64,000 bases of DNA from Alphaproteobacteria bacterium (GTDB lineage: Bacteria; Myxococcota_A; UBA796; GCA-2862545): the NCBI GenBank assembly GCA_020632955.1, contig JACKEO010000008.1, positions 124,001 to 188,000 on the forward strand, given 5' to 3'. The notes beneath the pieces are model-generated. The model had not been told where the DNA came from. It saw only the letters and a program-made list of their open reading frames with translations, and did no database searches. Shown one piece after another: positions 17,604 through 25,001 of this stretch. The first letter of the stretch is position 1, and the number at the start of each line of letters is the position of its first letter. The position numbers and the translations under genes were made by a program.

Positions 17604-18669
17604 CCTCACGGCGCTCGCGCTGGTGTTCGGCGCGTGCGCGCCGCCCTGCGACGACGCAGGCGCGGTGTGCACGGTGGCGGGCGTGCCCGGGAACCTGGGC
17701 GCGAACGCCGACGGCCAGCCCGCCACCGACACCTGGCTCTACTTCCCCACCGCCCTGGCGTGGCGCGGGGACGAGCTGGTGATCGACGACTTCAACAACA
17801 TGCGCATCCGCGCGCTGGCGCCGGACGGCACCCTCCGCACCCTGGCGGGCAACGGCCTGCACGCCTGGGCGCAGGAGGGCGCCGCCGCCCGCGACACACC
17901 GCTCGAGAACCCCGTCGACGTGGACGTGCTGCCCGACGGACGCCTCGTGGTGGCCGAGCTGCACACCGCGCGCGTGCTGGTCATCGACCCGGACGGCGTC
18001 GTGGACGTGTTCGCGGGCAGTGGCATCGAGGGTCTGGCCGGCGACGGCGGCCCCGCGCTGGACGCCGAGATGGGCCAGGTGGGCGGCATCGCGGTGGCGC
18101 CCGACGGGCGCGTGGCCGTGGCCGACACCGACAACCACTGCGTACGGGTGGTGGAGGCCGGCGACATCGGGCGGCTGGCGGGCACCGGCCTCGCCGGCTT
18201 CGTGGACGGCCACGCCGTGGACGGCGGCCTGCGTCGTCCCCAGCGCGTGCGGTGGATCGACGGCGCCGTCTACGTGGCCGACACCGACAACCACGCCATC
18301 CGTCGCATCGATCTGGCCACCGGCGAGCTCGTCACCGTGGCGGGCGTGGGCACGCCCGGGCGCGCAGGCGACGGCGGCCCCGCCACCGAGGCCCAGCTGA
18401 ACCAGCCCTACAGCGTGCGTGGGGCCCCGGACGGCGGCCTGCTCATCGCCGACAGCGGCAACCACCTCGTGCGCCACGTCACGCCCGACGGCACCCTCCA
18501 CACGCTGGTGGGCACCGGCGACCCCGACTACGCCGGCGAGGGCACGCAGGCCGAGGCCACCCCCCTCGACTTCCCGGTGGACGTGCTGGTCGGCGACGAC
18601 GGCGACCTGTACGTGGCCGACATGAAGAACGCGATCGTCCGTCGCGTGCGGAGCCTGCTGACCCCATGA
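17575..18669 (+). CDS. NHL-repeat beta-propeller lipoprotein 3
   Basis: 364 residues, the shortest of the three propellers. The lipobox is VFGAC and the paired cysteines are CDDAGAVCTVAG. Blades include VADTDNHCVRVV, VADTDNHAIRRID, IADSGNHLVRHV and VADMKNAIVRRV, separated by LAGTG and GDGGPA loops. The ATG at 17575 lies inside the end of the second propeller gene in another frame, a 29-base overlap that is long for this genome but is supported by the clean signal peptide that it gives. It ends in an ATGA overlap with the small cytochrome-like gene. The predicted location is the outer membrane or surface. Confidence 0.88.
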   Translation: MSSARSCSSSLTALALVFGACAPPCDDAGAVCTVAGVPGNLGANADGQPATDTWLYFPTALAWRGDELVIDDFNNMRIRALAPDGTLRTLAGNGLHAWAQEGAAARDTPLENPVDVDVLPDGRLVVAELHTARVLVIDPDGVVDVFAGSGIEGLAGDGGPALDAEMGQVGGIAVAPDGRVAVADTDNHCVRVVEAGDIGRLAGTGLAGFVDGHAVDGGLRRPQRVRWIDGAVYVADTDNHAIRRIDLATGELVTVAGVGTPGRAGDGGPATEAQLNQPYSVRGAPDGGLLIADSGNHLVRHVTPDGTLHTLVGTGDPDYAGEGTQAEATPLDFPVDVLVGDDGDLYVADMKNAIVRRVRSLLTP

Positions 18670-19046
18670 GCTGCCTGCGCGTGCCCGCCGTGGTGGGCCT
18701 CCTCGCCGCCTGCGGCGGCCCCACGTACGAGGCCGACGTGGTGCCGATCCTCCGGAACAACTGCGCCTCGTCGGACTGCCACGGGGGCCCCGAGGCCACC
18801 ACGGGCCTCGACCTGCGCCCGTCGAAGGCCTACGCCCAGCTCGTGGGCGTGCCCTGCGACCAGGCCGACGACATCCTCCGCGTGGACCCCGGCAACCCCG
18901 ACGCCAGCTACCTGCTCGCCAAGGTGGGCGGCACGCCCGAGGCGCTGGGCGGCGAGGGCGACCCCATGCCGCCACCCTTCGGCCTGGGCCAGCAGGACCT
19001 CGACGTGATCCGCGCCTGGATCGCGGCCGGCGCCCCGGAGCGCTGA
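18666..19046 (+). CDS. Small cytochrome c-like (planctomycete-type) lipoprotein
   Basis: 126 residues with a signal ending LLAAC. The motif NNCASSDCHGG followed by TTGLDLRPSKAYAQLVG and the terminal LDVIRAWIAAGAPER match small PSCyt1-like proteins in which a cytochrome c-type fold is inferred. The heme motif is CX4CH (C-A-S-S-D-C-H) and not CXXCH, so heme attachment is doubtful. The translational overlap ATGA with the third NHL propeller (18666-18669) places it in the same operon. Pairing of such modules with propellers suggests electron transfer or a structural role at the cell surface (inference). Confidence 0.8.
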   Translation: MSCLRVPAVVGLLAACGGPTYEADVVPILRNNCASSDCHGGPEATTGLDLRPSKAYAQLVGVPCDQADDILRVDPGNPDASYLLAKVGGTPEALGGEGDPMPPPFGLGQQDLDVIRAWIAAGAPER

Positions 19047-19164
19047 CCGATCGCCGTCTCGCAGCCCACCCCGCCACAGGACGTGCGCTCGCCGCCAGCC
19101 TGAGGCACGATGTCGTCACGCCTCGCAAGCGCGATAGACGCCGCCGTCACCCGAGGAGCCCCCG

Positions 19165-20322
19165 TTGCGCGTGCCCCCCACGCTGGAACCCCTGATCGAG
19201 CAGGGCATGATCACCGAGGTGATCCGCCCGCTGATGAGCGGAAAGGAGGCGCAGGTCTACCTGGTGGCGTCCAACGGCGTGCCCTGCGTGGCCAAGGTCT
19301 ACAAGGAGGCCGCCCACCGCAGCTTCAAGCACCGCGCCGACTACACCGAGGGACGCAAGGTCCGCAGCAGCCGCACGCAGCGCGCCATGGGCCGCAAGTC
19401 CCGCTTCGGCAAGGAGCAGATCGAGGCGGCCTGGCGCAACGCCGAGGTCGACGCCATCCACCGCCTGCGCGACGCCGACGTGCGCGTGCCCGAGCCCTAC
19501 GCCTTCGTCGACGGCGTGCTGCTCATGGAGCTGGTCACCGGCGACGACGGCGAGCCCGCGCCCCGCCTGGCCGACGTCGACCTGCACCCCGACGACGCCC
19601 GCGACCTCTTCGACATCATGCTCGAGGAGGTCACCAAGATGCTCTGCGCCGGCCTCGTGCACGGCGACCTGTCGGACTTCAACGTGCTCCTGGGCCCCCA
19701 CGGCCCGGTGATCATCGACTTCCCGCAGGCCACCGACGCCACGATGAACCGCAACGCGCAGAAGCTGCTGGTGCGCGACGTCGACAACCTCCGCGACTTC
19801 TTCGCCCGCTGGGCCCCCGAGCTGAAGGAGGGCCGCTGGGGCGACGAGATGTGGGACCTGTACGAGCGCGGCCAGCTCGCGCCCGACACGCGCCTCACCG
19901 GCAAGTTCAAGCGCAAGAAGTCCAAGGGCGACCTGGGCGGGCTGCTCGCCGAGATCGAGGAGCTGGAGCGGGAGGCCCGGCAGCGCCGCGAGGCCCTGGG
20001 CCTGGCTCCCCGACCCGCGCGCAAGCCGGTGGCCACGCAGGGCCCGCCCCCGCGTCCCGTGCAGGAGCGGCAGCGGCCGCAGGGGCAGGCCCAGCGGGGC
20101 CAAGGCCAGGGTCCGGGTCCGGGTCCGGGTCCGGGCGGCGACGGTCCGCCCGGCGAAGGGGGCAAGAAGAAGCGGCGGCGCCGGCGCAAGAAGCGCGGCG
20201 GCGGCGAGGGCGGCGCCGAGATGGGCCCCCCCCACGACCGCGGCCCGCAGCCCCCGCGTCCTCCGCCCGTCGACGACGACCCCTTCGACGACCTCGACGC
20301 GCTGCTGGACGTCGAGACGTGA
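19165..20322 (+). CDS. RIO-family serine kinase with long basic tail
   Basis: 385 residues. Residues 1-235 match the RIO1 kinase fold: MSGKEAQVYLVAS (P-loop variant), CVAKVYKEA lysine, catalytic LVHGDLSDFNVLL and metal-binding IIDFPQAT. The remaining 150 residues are low complexity: an acidic/coiled stretch (LAEIEELEREARQRR), Pro/Gln/Gly repeats including a four-fold 6-base GGTCCG repeat near 20118, then a run of Lys/Arg and a terminal acidic DDDPFDDLDALLD. RIO kinases are best known for archaeal and eukaryotic ribosome maturation; bacterial members are less studied. The basic tail could bind RNA. TTG at 19165 has AGGAG 6 bases upstream; GTG 19171 is an alternative. Confidence 0.88.
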   Translation: MRVPPTLEPLIEQGMITEVIRPLMSGKEAQVYLVASNGVPCVAKVYKEAAHRSFKHRADYTEGRKVRSSRTQRAMGRKSRFGKEQIEAAWRNAEVDAIHRLRDADVRVPEPYAFVDGVLLMELVTGDDGEPAPRLADVDLHPDDARDLFDIMLEEVTKMLCAGLVHGDLSDFNVLLGPHGPVIIDFPQATDATMNRNAQKLLVRDVDNLRDFFARWAPELKEGRWGDEMWDLYERGQLAPDTRLTGKFKRKKSKGDLGGLLAEIEELEREARQRREALGLAPRPARKPVATQGPPPRPVQERQRPQGQAQRGQGQGPGPGPGPGGDGPPGEGGKKKRRRRRKKRGGGEGGAEMGPPHDRGPQPPRPPPVDDDPFDDLDALLDVET

Positions 20323-20774
20323 GCCGGTCGCCCAGTCCGCTCGGCTGGGTCGCGCTCACCGCGCTGGGGATGGCCATGGCGTGGACCTTCGGCCACCTCA
20401 CGGAGGTGGATCCCAGGCGCTTCACGTCGCCCATCCTCCAGGGGACGCCGGGCCAACGTGCGTGGGCGATCGCCTGGCGTGTGGGCGCCTTCGCGCTCAC
20501 CTGGGGCACGGGGCTCGTCGTGTTCGCCCGCATCTTCGACGAGGGCGTGCCCTGGGAGCGCGACGAGCACGCGATCCGCACCGCGGGCGTCGCGGCGGCC
20601 GCGGCGCTGGTGCGGGAGGCGCTGGAGGCCCACGACGCGGGGGCGTCGGCCGCCGAGCGGGCGCTGCTCGCCCGCGCCGTGCTGCGCGACCCCGCGATCC
20701 TCGACGAGCTCGACGACACCGGCCTGCTCGCCGACCCGGGGGCCACCCGCCGCCGGCTCGACCACCGCACGTGA
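20319..20774 (+). CDS. Hypothetical membrane protein
   Basis: 151 residues. Two hydrophobic segments (about residues 8-27, LGWVALTALGMAMAWTFG, and about 50-70, WRVGAFALTWGTGLVVFA) are followed by an Ala-rich helical cytoplasmic or periplasmic region ending in DLADPGATRRRLDHRT-like basic residues. GTG at 20319 overlaps the RIO kinase stop by four bases (GTGA), the standard coupling used in this genome, and the next gene overlaps this one in the same way. No known family is recognised. The operon structure links it to the RIO kinase and the TPR-like membrane protein. Confidence 0.7.
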   Translation: MSRSPSPLGWVALTALGMAMAWTFGHLTEVDPRRFTSPILQGTPGQRAWAIAWRVGAFALTWGTGLVVFARIFDEGVPWERDEHAIRTAGVAAAAALVREALEAHDAGASAAERALLARAVLRDPAILDELDDTGLLADPGATRRRLDHRT

Positions 20775-21631
20775 GCCGGGGCATGTCGCGGACGCGGATC
20801 GTCGGGACCTTCGTGTTCGGGTCCTTGGGCATGGCACTCGGCCTCGCCCTGCTCCGCGGCGGGGGTTGCGGGAGGATGCCCGAGGTCTCCGGAGCCGGTT
20901 GGTGGTTCGAGGTGGCCGTGCAAGCCCTGCTGTTCGGTGCCTTGTTCACAGGTGTCGAGGTGCTGCGGGCCCGCGAGGCGGCCCAGCGCGCGTTCGTGCC
21001 CGCATCGGAGGACGCTCCGCACCTGGCCGACACCCCCCCCGACCCCGCGCCCCCTCCACCCCTCCCCGCGCCCGACCCCGAGGCGGCCGCCGAGGCGCTG
21101 CGCCAGGCCCGGATCGCGGAGGCCGCCGAGACCGAGGCGCGGTGGGAGGACGCGCTCATGGCGTGGAACGCCGTGATCCACGCCACCCCCTCGGCGGCCC
21201 AGGTGGTGCGGGCCTACGTGCGCAAGGCGCTGATCCTCGACGAGCACCTCGCCCGTCCCGACAAGGCCGCCGCCCACCTCGAACGTGCCCGGGGCGTCGA
21301 CCCGGCGCGCGCTGGCCTCCTGGGGGTGCGATGGGTGGAGCTGCTGGTGCGCCACGCCCAGGAGCGACGCGCGCGGGACGCGATGGCGCAGGTCCGAGCG
21401 GCACCGATCACCCCCGCCGCGTCCGCGGCCCTGCTGCTGTGCGAGGCCGTGCTGGCCCACCGGGCGGGCGTGCCCGATCTCGAACGCGCCCTGCTCGCAC
21501 AGGCCGTCGCCCTCGACCCCGGCGTCGCCGCCGACCTCGACGCCGAGGGCCTCCTGGCCGACGTCCAGACCACCCTCGGCGGGATCCGCCTGGTGCACGA
21601 CCCCGGCGAGGACGACGACGCCCCGGCGTGA
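20771..21631 (+). CDS. Hypothetical membrane protein with TPR-like helical domain
   Basis: About 286 residues. Two N-terminal transmembrane segments (GTFVFGSLGMALGLALL and FEVAVQALLFGALFTGVEVL) are followed by a Pro-rich linker. Then comes a helical region whose pattern (RWEDALMAWNAVIHATPSA, RPDKAAAHLERARGVDPA, PDLERALLAQAVALDPG) is that of tetratricopeptide repeats. GTG at 20771 overlaps the previous stop by four bases; ATG at 20783 is the alternative. It is probably an inner-membrane scaffold with a cytoplasmic TPR domain, cotranscribed with the RIO kinase. The specific function is unknown. Confidence 0.72.
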   Translation: MSRGMSRTRIVGTFVFGSLGMALGLALLRGGGCGRMPEVSGAGWWFEVAVQALLFGALFTGVEVLRAREAAQRAFVPASEDAPHLADTPPDPAPPPPLPAPDPEAAAEALRQARIAEAAETEARWEDALMAWNAVIHATPSAAQVVRAYVRKALILDEHLARPDKAAAHLERARGVDPARAGLLGVRWVELLVRHAQERRARDAMAQVRAAPITPAASAALLLCEAVLAHRAGVPDLERALLAQAVALDPGVAADLDAEGLLADVQTTLGGIRLVHDPGEDDDAPA

Positions 21632-21643
21632 GCGCCCCCGCGA

Positions 21644-22081
21644 TCAGAAGGCCGGCTCGCCCTCGAAGCTGAAGGTGACGGCCGAGCTGCTGCCGTCGCG
21701 CATCCCCTGGCCACCCAGCACCACCGAGAGCTCCTCGGGCTTCCAGGTGAAGGTGCCGGTCTCCCAGGTGACGTCCACGACGTTGCCCTCGGCGAAGAGG
21801 TCGCAGGCCACGCGCTCCAGGTCCACGAGCACCAGCGCGCGCCCGAGGCCGGCGTCGGGACCGGTGCCCGTGGCCACCACCTCGCAGCCGGTGAAGGCCA
21901 CGCGCCAGTCGCTGCCCTCCTGCGTGATCGTCACCGTCTCGTCCACCGGGTCGGGCGAGGCCACCACGCTGGTGCCGAAGGTGAAGAACCACGACACCTC
22001 GGTGGTGCCCGCGTACGAGGTGGGGAAGTCGCCGCCGGCGCAGGCCGACAGCAGCACGACGGGGACGACGGACGGGCGCAT
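21644..22081 (-). CDS. Hypothetical small lipoprotein
   Basis: 145 residues. The signal peptide ends at LLSACAG; the mature protein is rich in beta-strand pattern (TEVSWFFTFGTSVV, VTITQEGSDWRVAFTGCEVV, VDVTWETGTFTWKPEEL, AVTFSFEGEPAF) with two or three cysteines. It resembles the many small secreted beta proteins of myxobacteria, but no family can be named. Its own leader carries a TAGGCT -10-like element at 22110-22115. It ends 12 bases from the convergent TPR-like gene, with no terminator hairpin evident between them. Confidence 0.75.
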   Translation of the reverse strand: MRPSVVPVVLLSACAGGDFPTSYAGTTEVSWFFTFGTSVVASPDPVDETVTITQEGSDWRVAFTGCEVVATGTGPDAGLGRALVLVDLERVACDLFAEGNVVDVTWETGTFTWKPEELSVVLGGQGMRDGSSSAVTFSFEGEPAF

Positions 22082-22109
22082 GCGCGACGCTCCGGGGCAC
22101 GGCAGCGCC

Positions 22110-22115
22110 AGCCTA
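22110..22115 (-). promoter_or_regulatory. Putative -10 element (TAGGCT)
   Basis: On the minus strand TAGGCT, a TANNNT match, lies 28 bases before the ATG at 22081 in the 48-base gap between this lipoprotein gene and the stop of the upstream gene. Confidence 0.25.
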
Positions 22116-22129
22116 CACGGCGTGGACGA

Positions 22130-23629
22130 TCAGTCCACCTCCACGATGCGCGCGGCGCTCAGGGTGTCGAGACGGGTCAACGCGGCCACGGCCCAGCGGC
22201 CGGGCTCCAGGGCCAGCGCGTCGCCCTGCGCCACGCGCTCGAGCACCCAGCCCTCCCCGTCGTCGCCGAACACGGCCCAGCCGCGCAGGGGCACCGGATC
22301 GCGGTGGCGCAGACGCAGCGTGCGGCCCTCCAGCGTGGCCTCGGGTGCGCGTACCGTGGCGTCCACGCCGTGGTGGGGCGGTGGCAGCGCGGGCTCCGCG
22401 AACACGCCGGCACGCAGCCAGGCGGCGCGGTCCTCCATCGCGAGGTGCTCGGCCCGGAACAGCACCACGCCGGTGGCCCCCTGCGCCCGGCCCGTGGTCA
22501 CCTGCAGGGCCAGCTCCTCCCGCGTCCACGCCGCCGAGCTGCCCAGGCGCGACAGGTCGAGGCCCACGAAGGTCCAGGCCCGCCCGTCGGCCTGCGCCCA
22601 CCACCAGCCCGCCAGCGCCCCGAAGGGCTGCCCCGACGAGGTGGTGGGCCAGTAGAGCTGGGGCGCGAGGTAGTCCACGTCGCCCGCGGCCAGCCAGGCC
22701 AGGGGGTCGGCGTACAGGCCGGCCCAGGCGTCGAAGCCCGTCACGCCCGGCGGCTGCCCCGGGCGGTAGATGCCGAAGGGCGAGATGCCGAAGCGCACCG
22801 TGGGGTCCTCGGCGCGCACGGCCTCGGCCACCGCGTGCACCGCCGAGGCCACGTTGGCCCGCCGCCAGTCGGCCAGGCCGAGCGCGCTGCCCGACGCCGC
22901 GTGGGTGGCCGCATCGGGGAAGGGCGTGCCGGCCACCGGGTACGGGTAGAAGTAGTCGTCGAGGTGGATGCCCTCCACGCCGCTGCGCGCCAGGTCGCGC
23001 ACCACGGCCACCAGGCGCTCCTGCACCTCGGGGCGGCCGGGATCCATCCAGTGGCCGTCGCCGTAGGCCACCACCGCCTCGGGGTGCACGGCGCCCAGGT
23101 GCGGCGCCACCATCGCGGGGCTGGCGGCCCGGGCGCGGAAGGGGTTGAGCCAGGCGTGCACCTCCAGCCCGCGGGCCCGTGCCGCGTCCACGAGCAGCGC
23201 GAGCGGGTCGAAGCCGGGGTCGGCGCCCTGGGTGCCCGTGAGCACGTGGCTCCAGGGCTCGTGGGCCGAGGCGTAGAGCGCGTCCCCCTCCGGCCGCACC
23301 TGGAGGAACAGCGCGTTGAGCCCGGCCGTCACGGCCAGATCGGCGAGACCCTCCAGCTCGGCCCGCGCCCCGGCGGCGTCGAGGTCCTGGCGCGAGGGGA
23401 AGTCCAGGTTCCACACCGTGGCGATCCACAGCCCGCGCAGCTCGCGCCTCGGCGCCACCGGGGTCGTGGGGAGACCCTCGGCACCGCCCGGCGTGGCGGG
23501 ATCGGTGTCGACCTCCGACCCGCCCTGGTCGGGGCCCACGTCGACGGGGACCGCACAGGCCGCGAGCCAGAGCGCCGCCAGACCGGCCCTACAGGTCGGT
23601 GTAGGCACCCTCGACCTGTCCGTGCGCAT
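22130..23629 (-). CDS. GHL10 (DUF187) family glycoside hydrolase-like lipoprotein
   Basis: 499 residues. A signal peptide ends at LWLAAC, followed by an acidic linker (SEVDTDPATPGG) and a TIM-barrel domain of the GHL10/YngK type. Conserved blocks are RGLWIATVWNLDFPSR at the N-terminus, LFLQVRPEGDALY, the catalytic-site region GIHLDDYFYPYP, RFGISPFGIY and DYLAPQLYWP. A C-terminal beta domain of about 90 residues (LRLRHRDPVPLRGWAVF...) may bind sugar or cell-wall material. It probably cleaves a glycan at the cell surface; peptidoglycan-related substrates are suspected for the family. It overlaps the end of the DUF1552 gene by 41 bases, placing it third in that operon. Confidence 0.87.
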   Translation of the reverse strand: MRTDRSRVPTPTCRAGLAALWLAACAVPVDVGPDQGGSEVDTDPATPGGAEGLPTTPVAPRRELRGLWIATVWNLDFPSRQDLDAAGARAELEGLADLAVTAGLNALFLQVRPEGDALYASAHEPWSHVLTGTQGADPGFDPLALLVDAARARGLEVHAWLNPFRARAASPAMVAPHLGAVHPEAVVAYGDGHWMDPGRPEVQERLVAVVRDLARSGVEGIHLDDYFYPYPVAGTPFPDAATHAASGSALGLADWRRANVASAVHAVAEAVRAEDPTVRFGISPFGIYRPGQPPGVTGFDAWAGLYADPLAWLAAGDVDYLAPQLYWPTTSSGQPFGALAGWWWAQADGRAWTFVGLDLSRLGSSAAWTREELALQVTTGRAQGATGVVLFRAEHLAMEDRAAWLRAGVFAEPALPPPHHGVDATVRAPEATLEGRTLRLRHRDPVPLRGWAVFGDDGEGWVLERVAQGDALALEPGRWAVAALTRLDTLSAARIVEVD

Positions 23630-25001
23630 CGACCGGCACGCCCACGCGCTGCATCGCGCCGATCATCACCTGCACAGGGTGCAGGTCGAGGGCGCGGAGG
23701 TGACGACCCGGCCGCATGCCGCCCGCGCGGCCGGCCACGAGCATCATCATCTCCTCGGTCTTGTGCGACGACGTCTTGTCGCCGCCCGTGTCGAGGCCGT
23801 AGCCGCCCTCGATCACGTAGAGGGCCGCCGTGTGGTCGAGCAGGCTGCCGTCGCCCTCGGGGGTGTCGCGCAGCTGACGGAGCAGGTGACCCCACAGATC
23901 GAGGTGCCACTGGGCGATGGGCGCCATGTAGCCGGCGGGCCCCTGGTGGATGACCAGGTGGACCTCGCGGCTGGAGGCATTCATCGGCGACGCGCTGATC
24001 ATCGGCGCGAAGAAGGTCTGCTGCACCGTGGCCACGCGCGTGAGGTCGCAGGCGAAGGCGAAGCGCAGCAGCTCGGCGAAGCGCTGCAGCCGCAGGTGCT
24101 CGCCGGCGTACTTGAGGCCGCCGTCGCCGCCCGCCGGATCGCTGCTCCAGCCCTGGGGCGCCACGCAGGCCCCCCCCTCCTCGGCCGCCGGCTGCGACAG
24201 GCGCGTCTCGAGCTCGCGGAGCTCCTGCCAGTGCTGCTCGAGCCGCTGGCGATCCAGCGTGGACAGGCGCGCCACCACCCCGCCCATCTCGCGGTCGACG
24301 AGGTCGAGCACCGAGCGGCGCCGCGCGATCTCGGCCTGGCGCACCGCCGCCGCCGACGGGTCCGACGGCAGGAAGGCGCCGGTGAGCGCCTCGAAGAGCC
24401 GCTGGGGGCTCGTCTGCGGGGTGAGGGGCGCCACGCCGTCGCCCGCCTTGCGGTACGACAGGATGCCCTGCTCGGGCGTGGCGTCGTGGGCGTAGCGCTC
24501 CACCTGCCCGCGCAGCTGCAGCGACCGGAAGGTGGTGGAGCCCAGGTGGTCGGCCACGATCTGGTCGGTGCTGGGGCCGGTGACCCGCGTCTGGTGGTCG
24601 TCGCCCTGCTGCCGGATGCCGGCCAGCAGCGGGTTCTGGTGGAAGTGGAAGGACTCGGCGCCGTGGCGACGCCCCCCGGGCGGCACCACGCCGTCGGAGC
24701 CCGCTTCCGGGATGCGCAGCCCGGTGACCCACGACACGTGGGGAGCCAGATCCTGCAGCGACCGCGCCACCGTGTGCATGGCGTAGGTGCCGTTGCCCAG
24801 ATCGGTGGGCCGCAGCAGCATGGGCTCGAGTCCCACGTCGGCGCAGAGCGAGAAGCCCCCGAAGCCCAGCACGTAGCGGAGCGGCGGGCCGCTCGACGCG
24901 CCGGGCGCCGCCATCGCCTCCAGCCAGGGCAGCGCCAGCGCGGTGCCCCCGAGGCCACGCAGCAGGGCACGACGGCTGAGACGTGGCACCCGCGGGCTCA
25001 C
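23589..25001 (-). CDS. DUF1552 protein with twin-arginine signal
   Basis: 470 residues. The N-terminus has a Tat motif (SRRALLRGLGG) followed by a hydrophobic stretch ending near MAAPG, so folded export is expected. The body carries DUF1552 landmarks: FHFHQNPLLAG, GPSTDQIVADHLG, RSVLDLVDREM, EHWQELRELETRL, DLTRVATVQQTF and HTAALYVIEGGYG. These genes nearly always accompany DUF1592/1588/1585 proteins in Planctomycetes and Myxococcota. The fold is related to the sulfatase/alkaline-phosphatase-like DUF1501 group, but no activity is established. Its ATG overlaps the stop of the partner gene (ATGA, 24998-25001). Confidence 0.9.
   Translation of the reverse strand: MSPRVPRLSRRALLRGLGGTALALPWLEAMAAPGASSGPPLRYVLGFGGFSLCADVGLEPMLLRPTDLGNGTYAMHTVARSLQDLAPHVSWVTGLRIPEAGSDGVVPPGGRRHGAESFHFHQNPLLAGIRQQGDDHQTRVTGPSTDQIVADHLGSTTFRSLQLRGQVERYAHDATPEQGILSYRKAGDGVAPLTPQTSPQRLFEALTGAFLPSDPSAAAVRQAEIARRRSVLDLVDREMGGVVARLSTLDRQRLEQHWQELRELETRLSQPAAEEGGACVAPQGWSSDPAGGDGGLKYAGEHLRLQRFAELLRFAFACDLTRVATVQQTFFAPMISASPMNASSREVHLVIHQGPAGYMAPIAQWHLDLWGHLLRQLRDTPEGDGSLLDHTAALYVIEGGYGLDTGGDKTSSHKTEEMMMLVAGRAGGMRPGRHLRALDLHPVQVMIGAMQRVGVPVDAHGQVEGAYTDL

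Noticed and set aside
20118..20148. GGTCCG repeats in the RIO kinase gene as a regulatory repeat
   Set aside because: The four copies are in frame and simply encode Gly-Pro repeats of the disordered tail.
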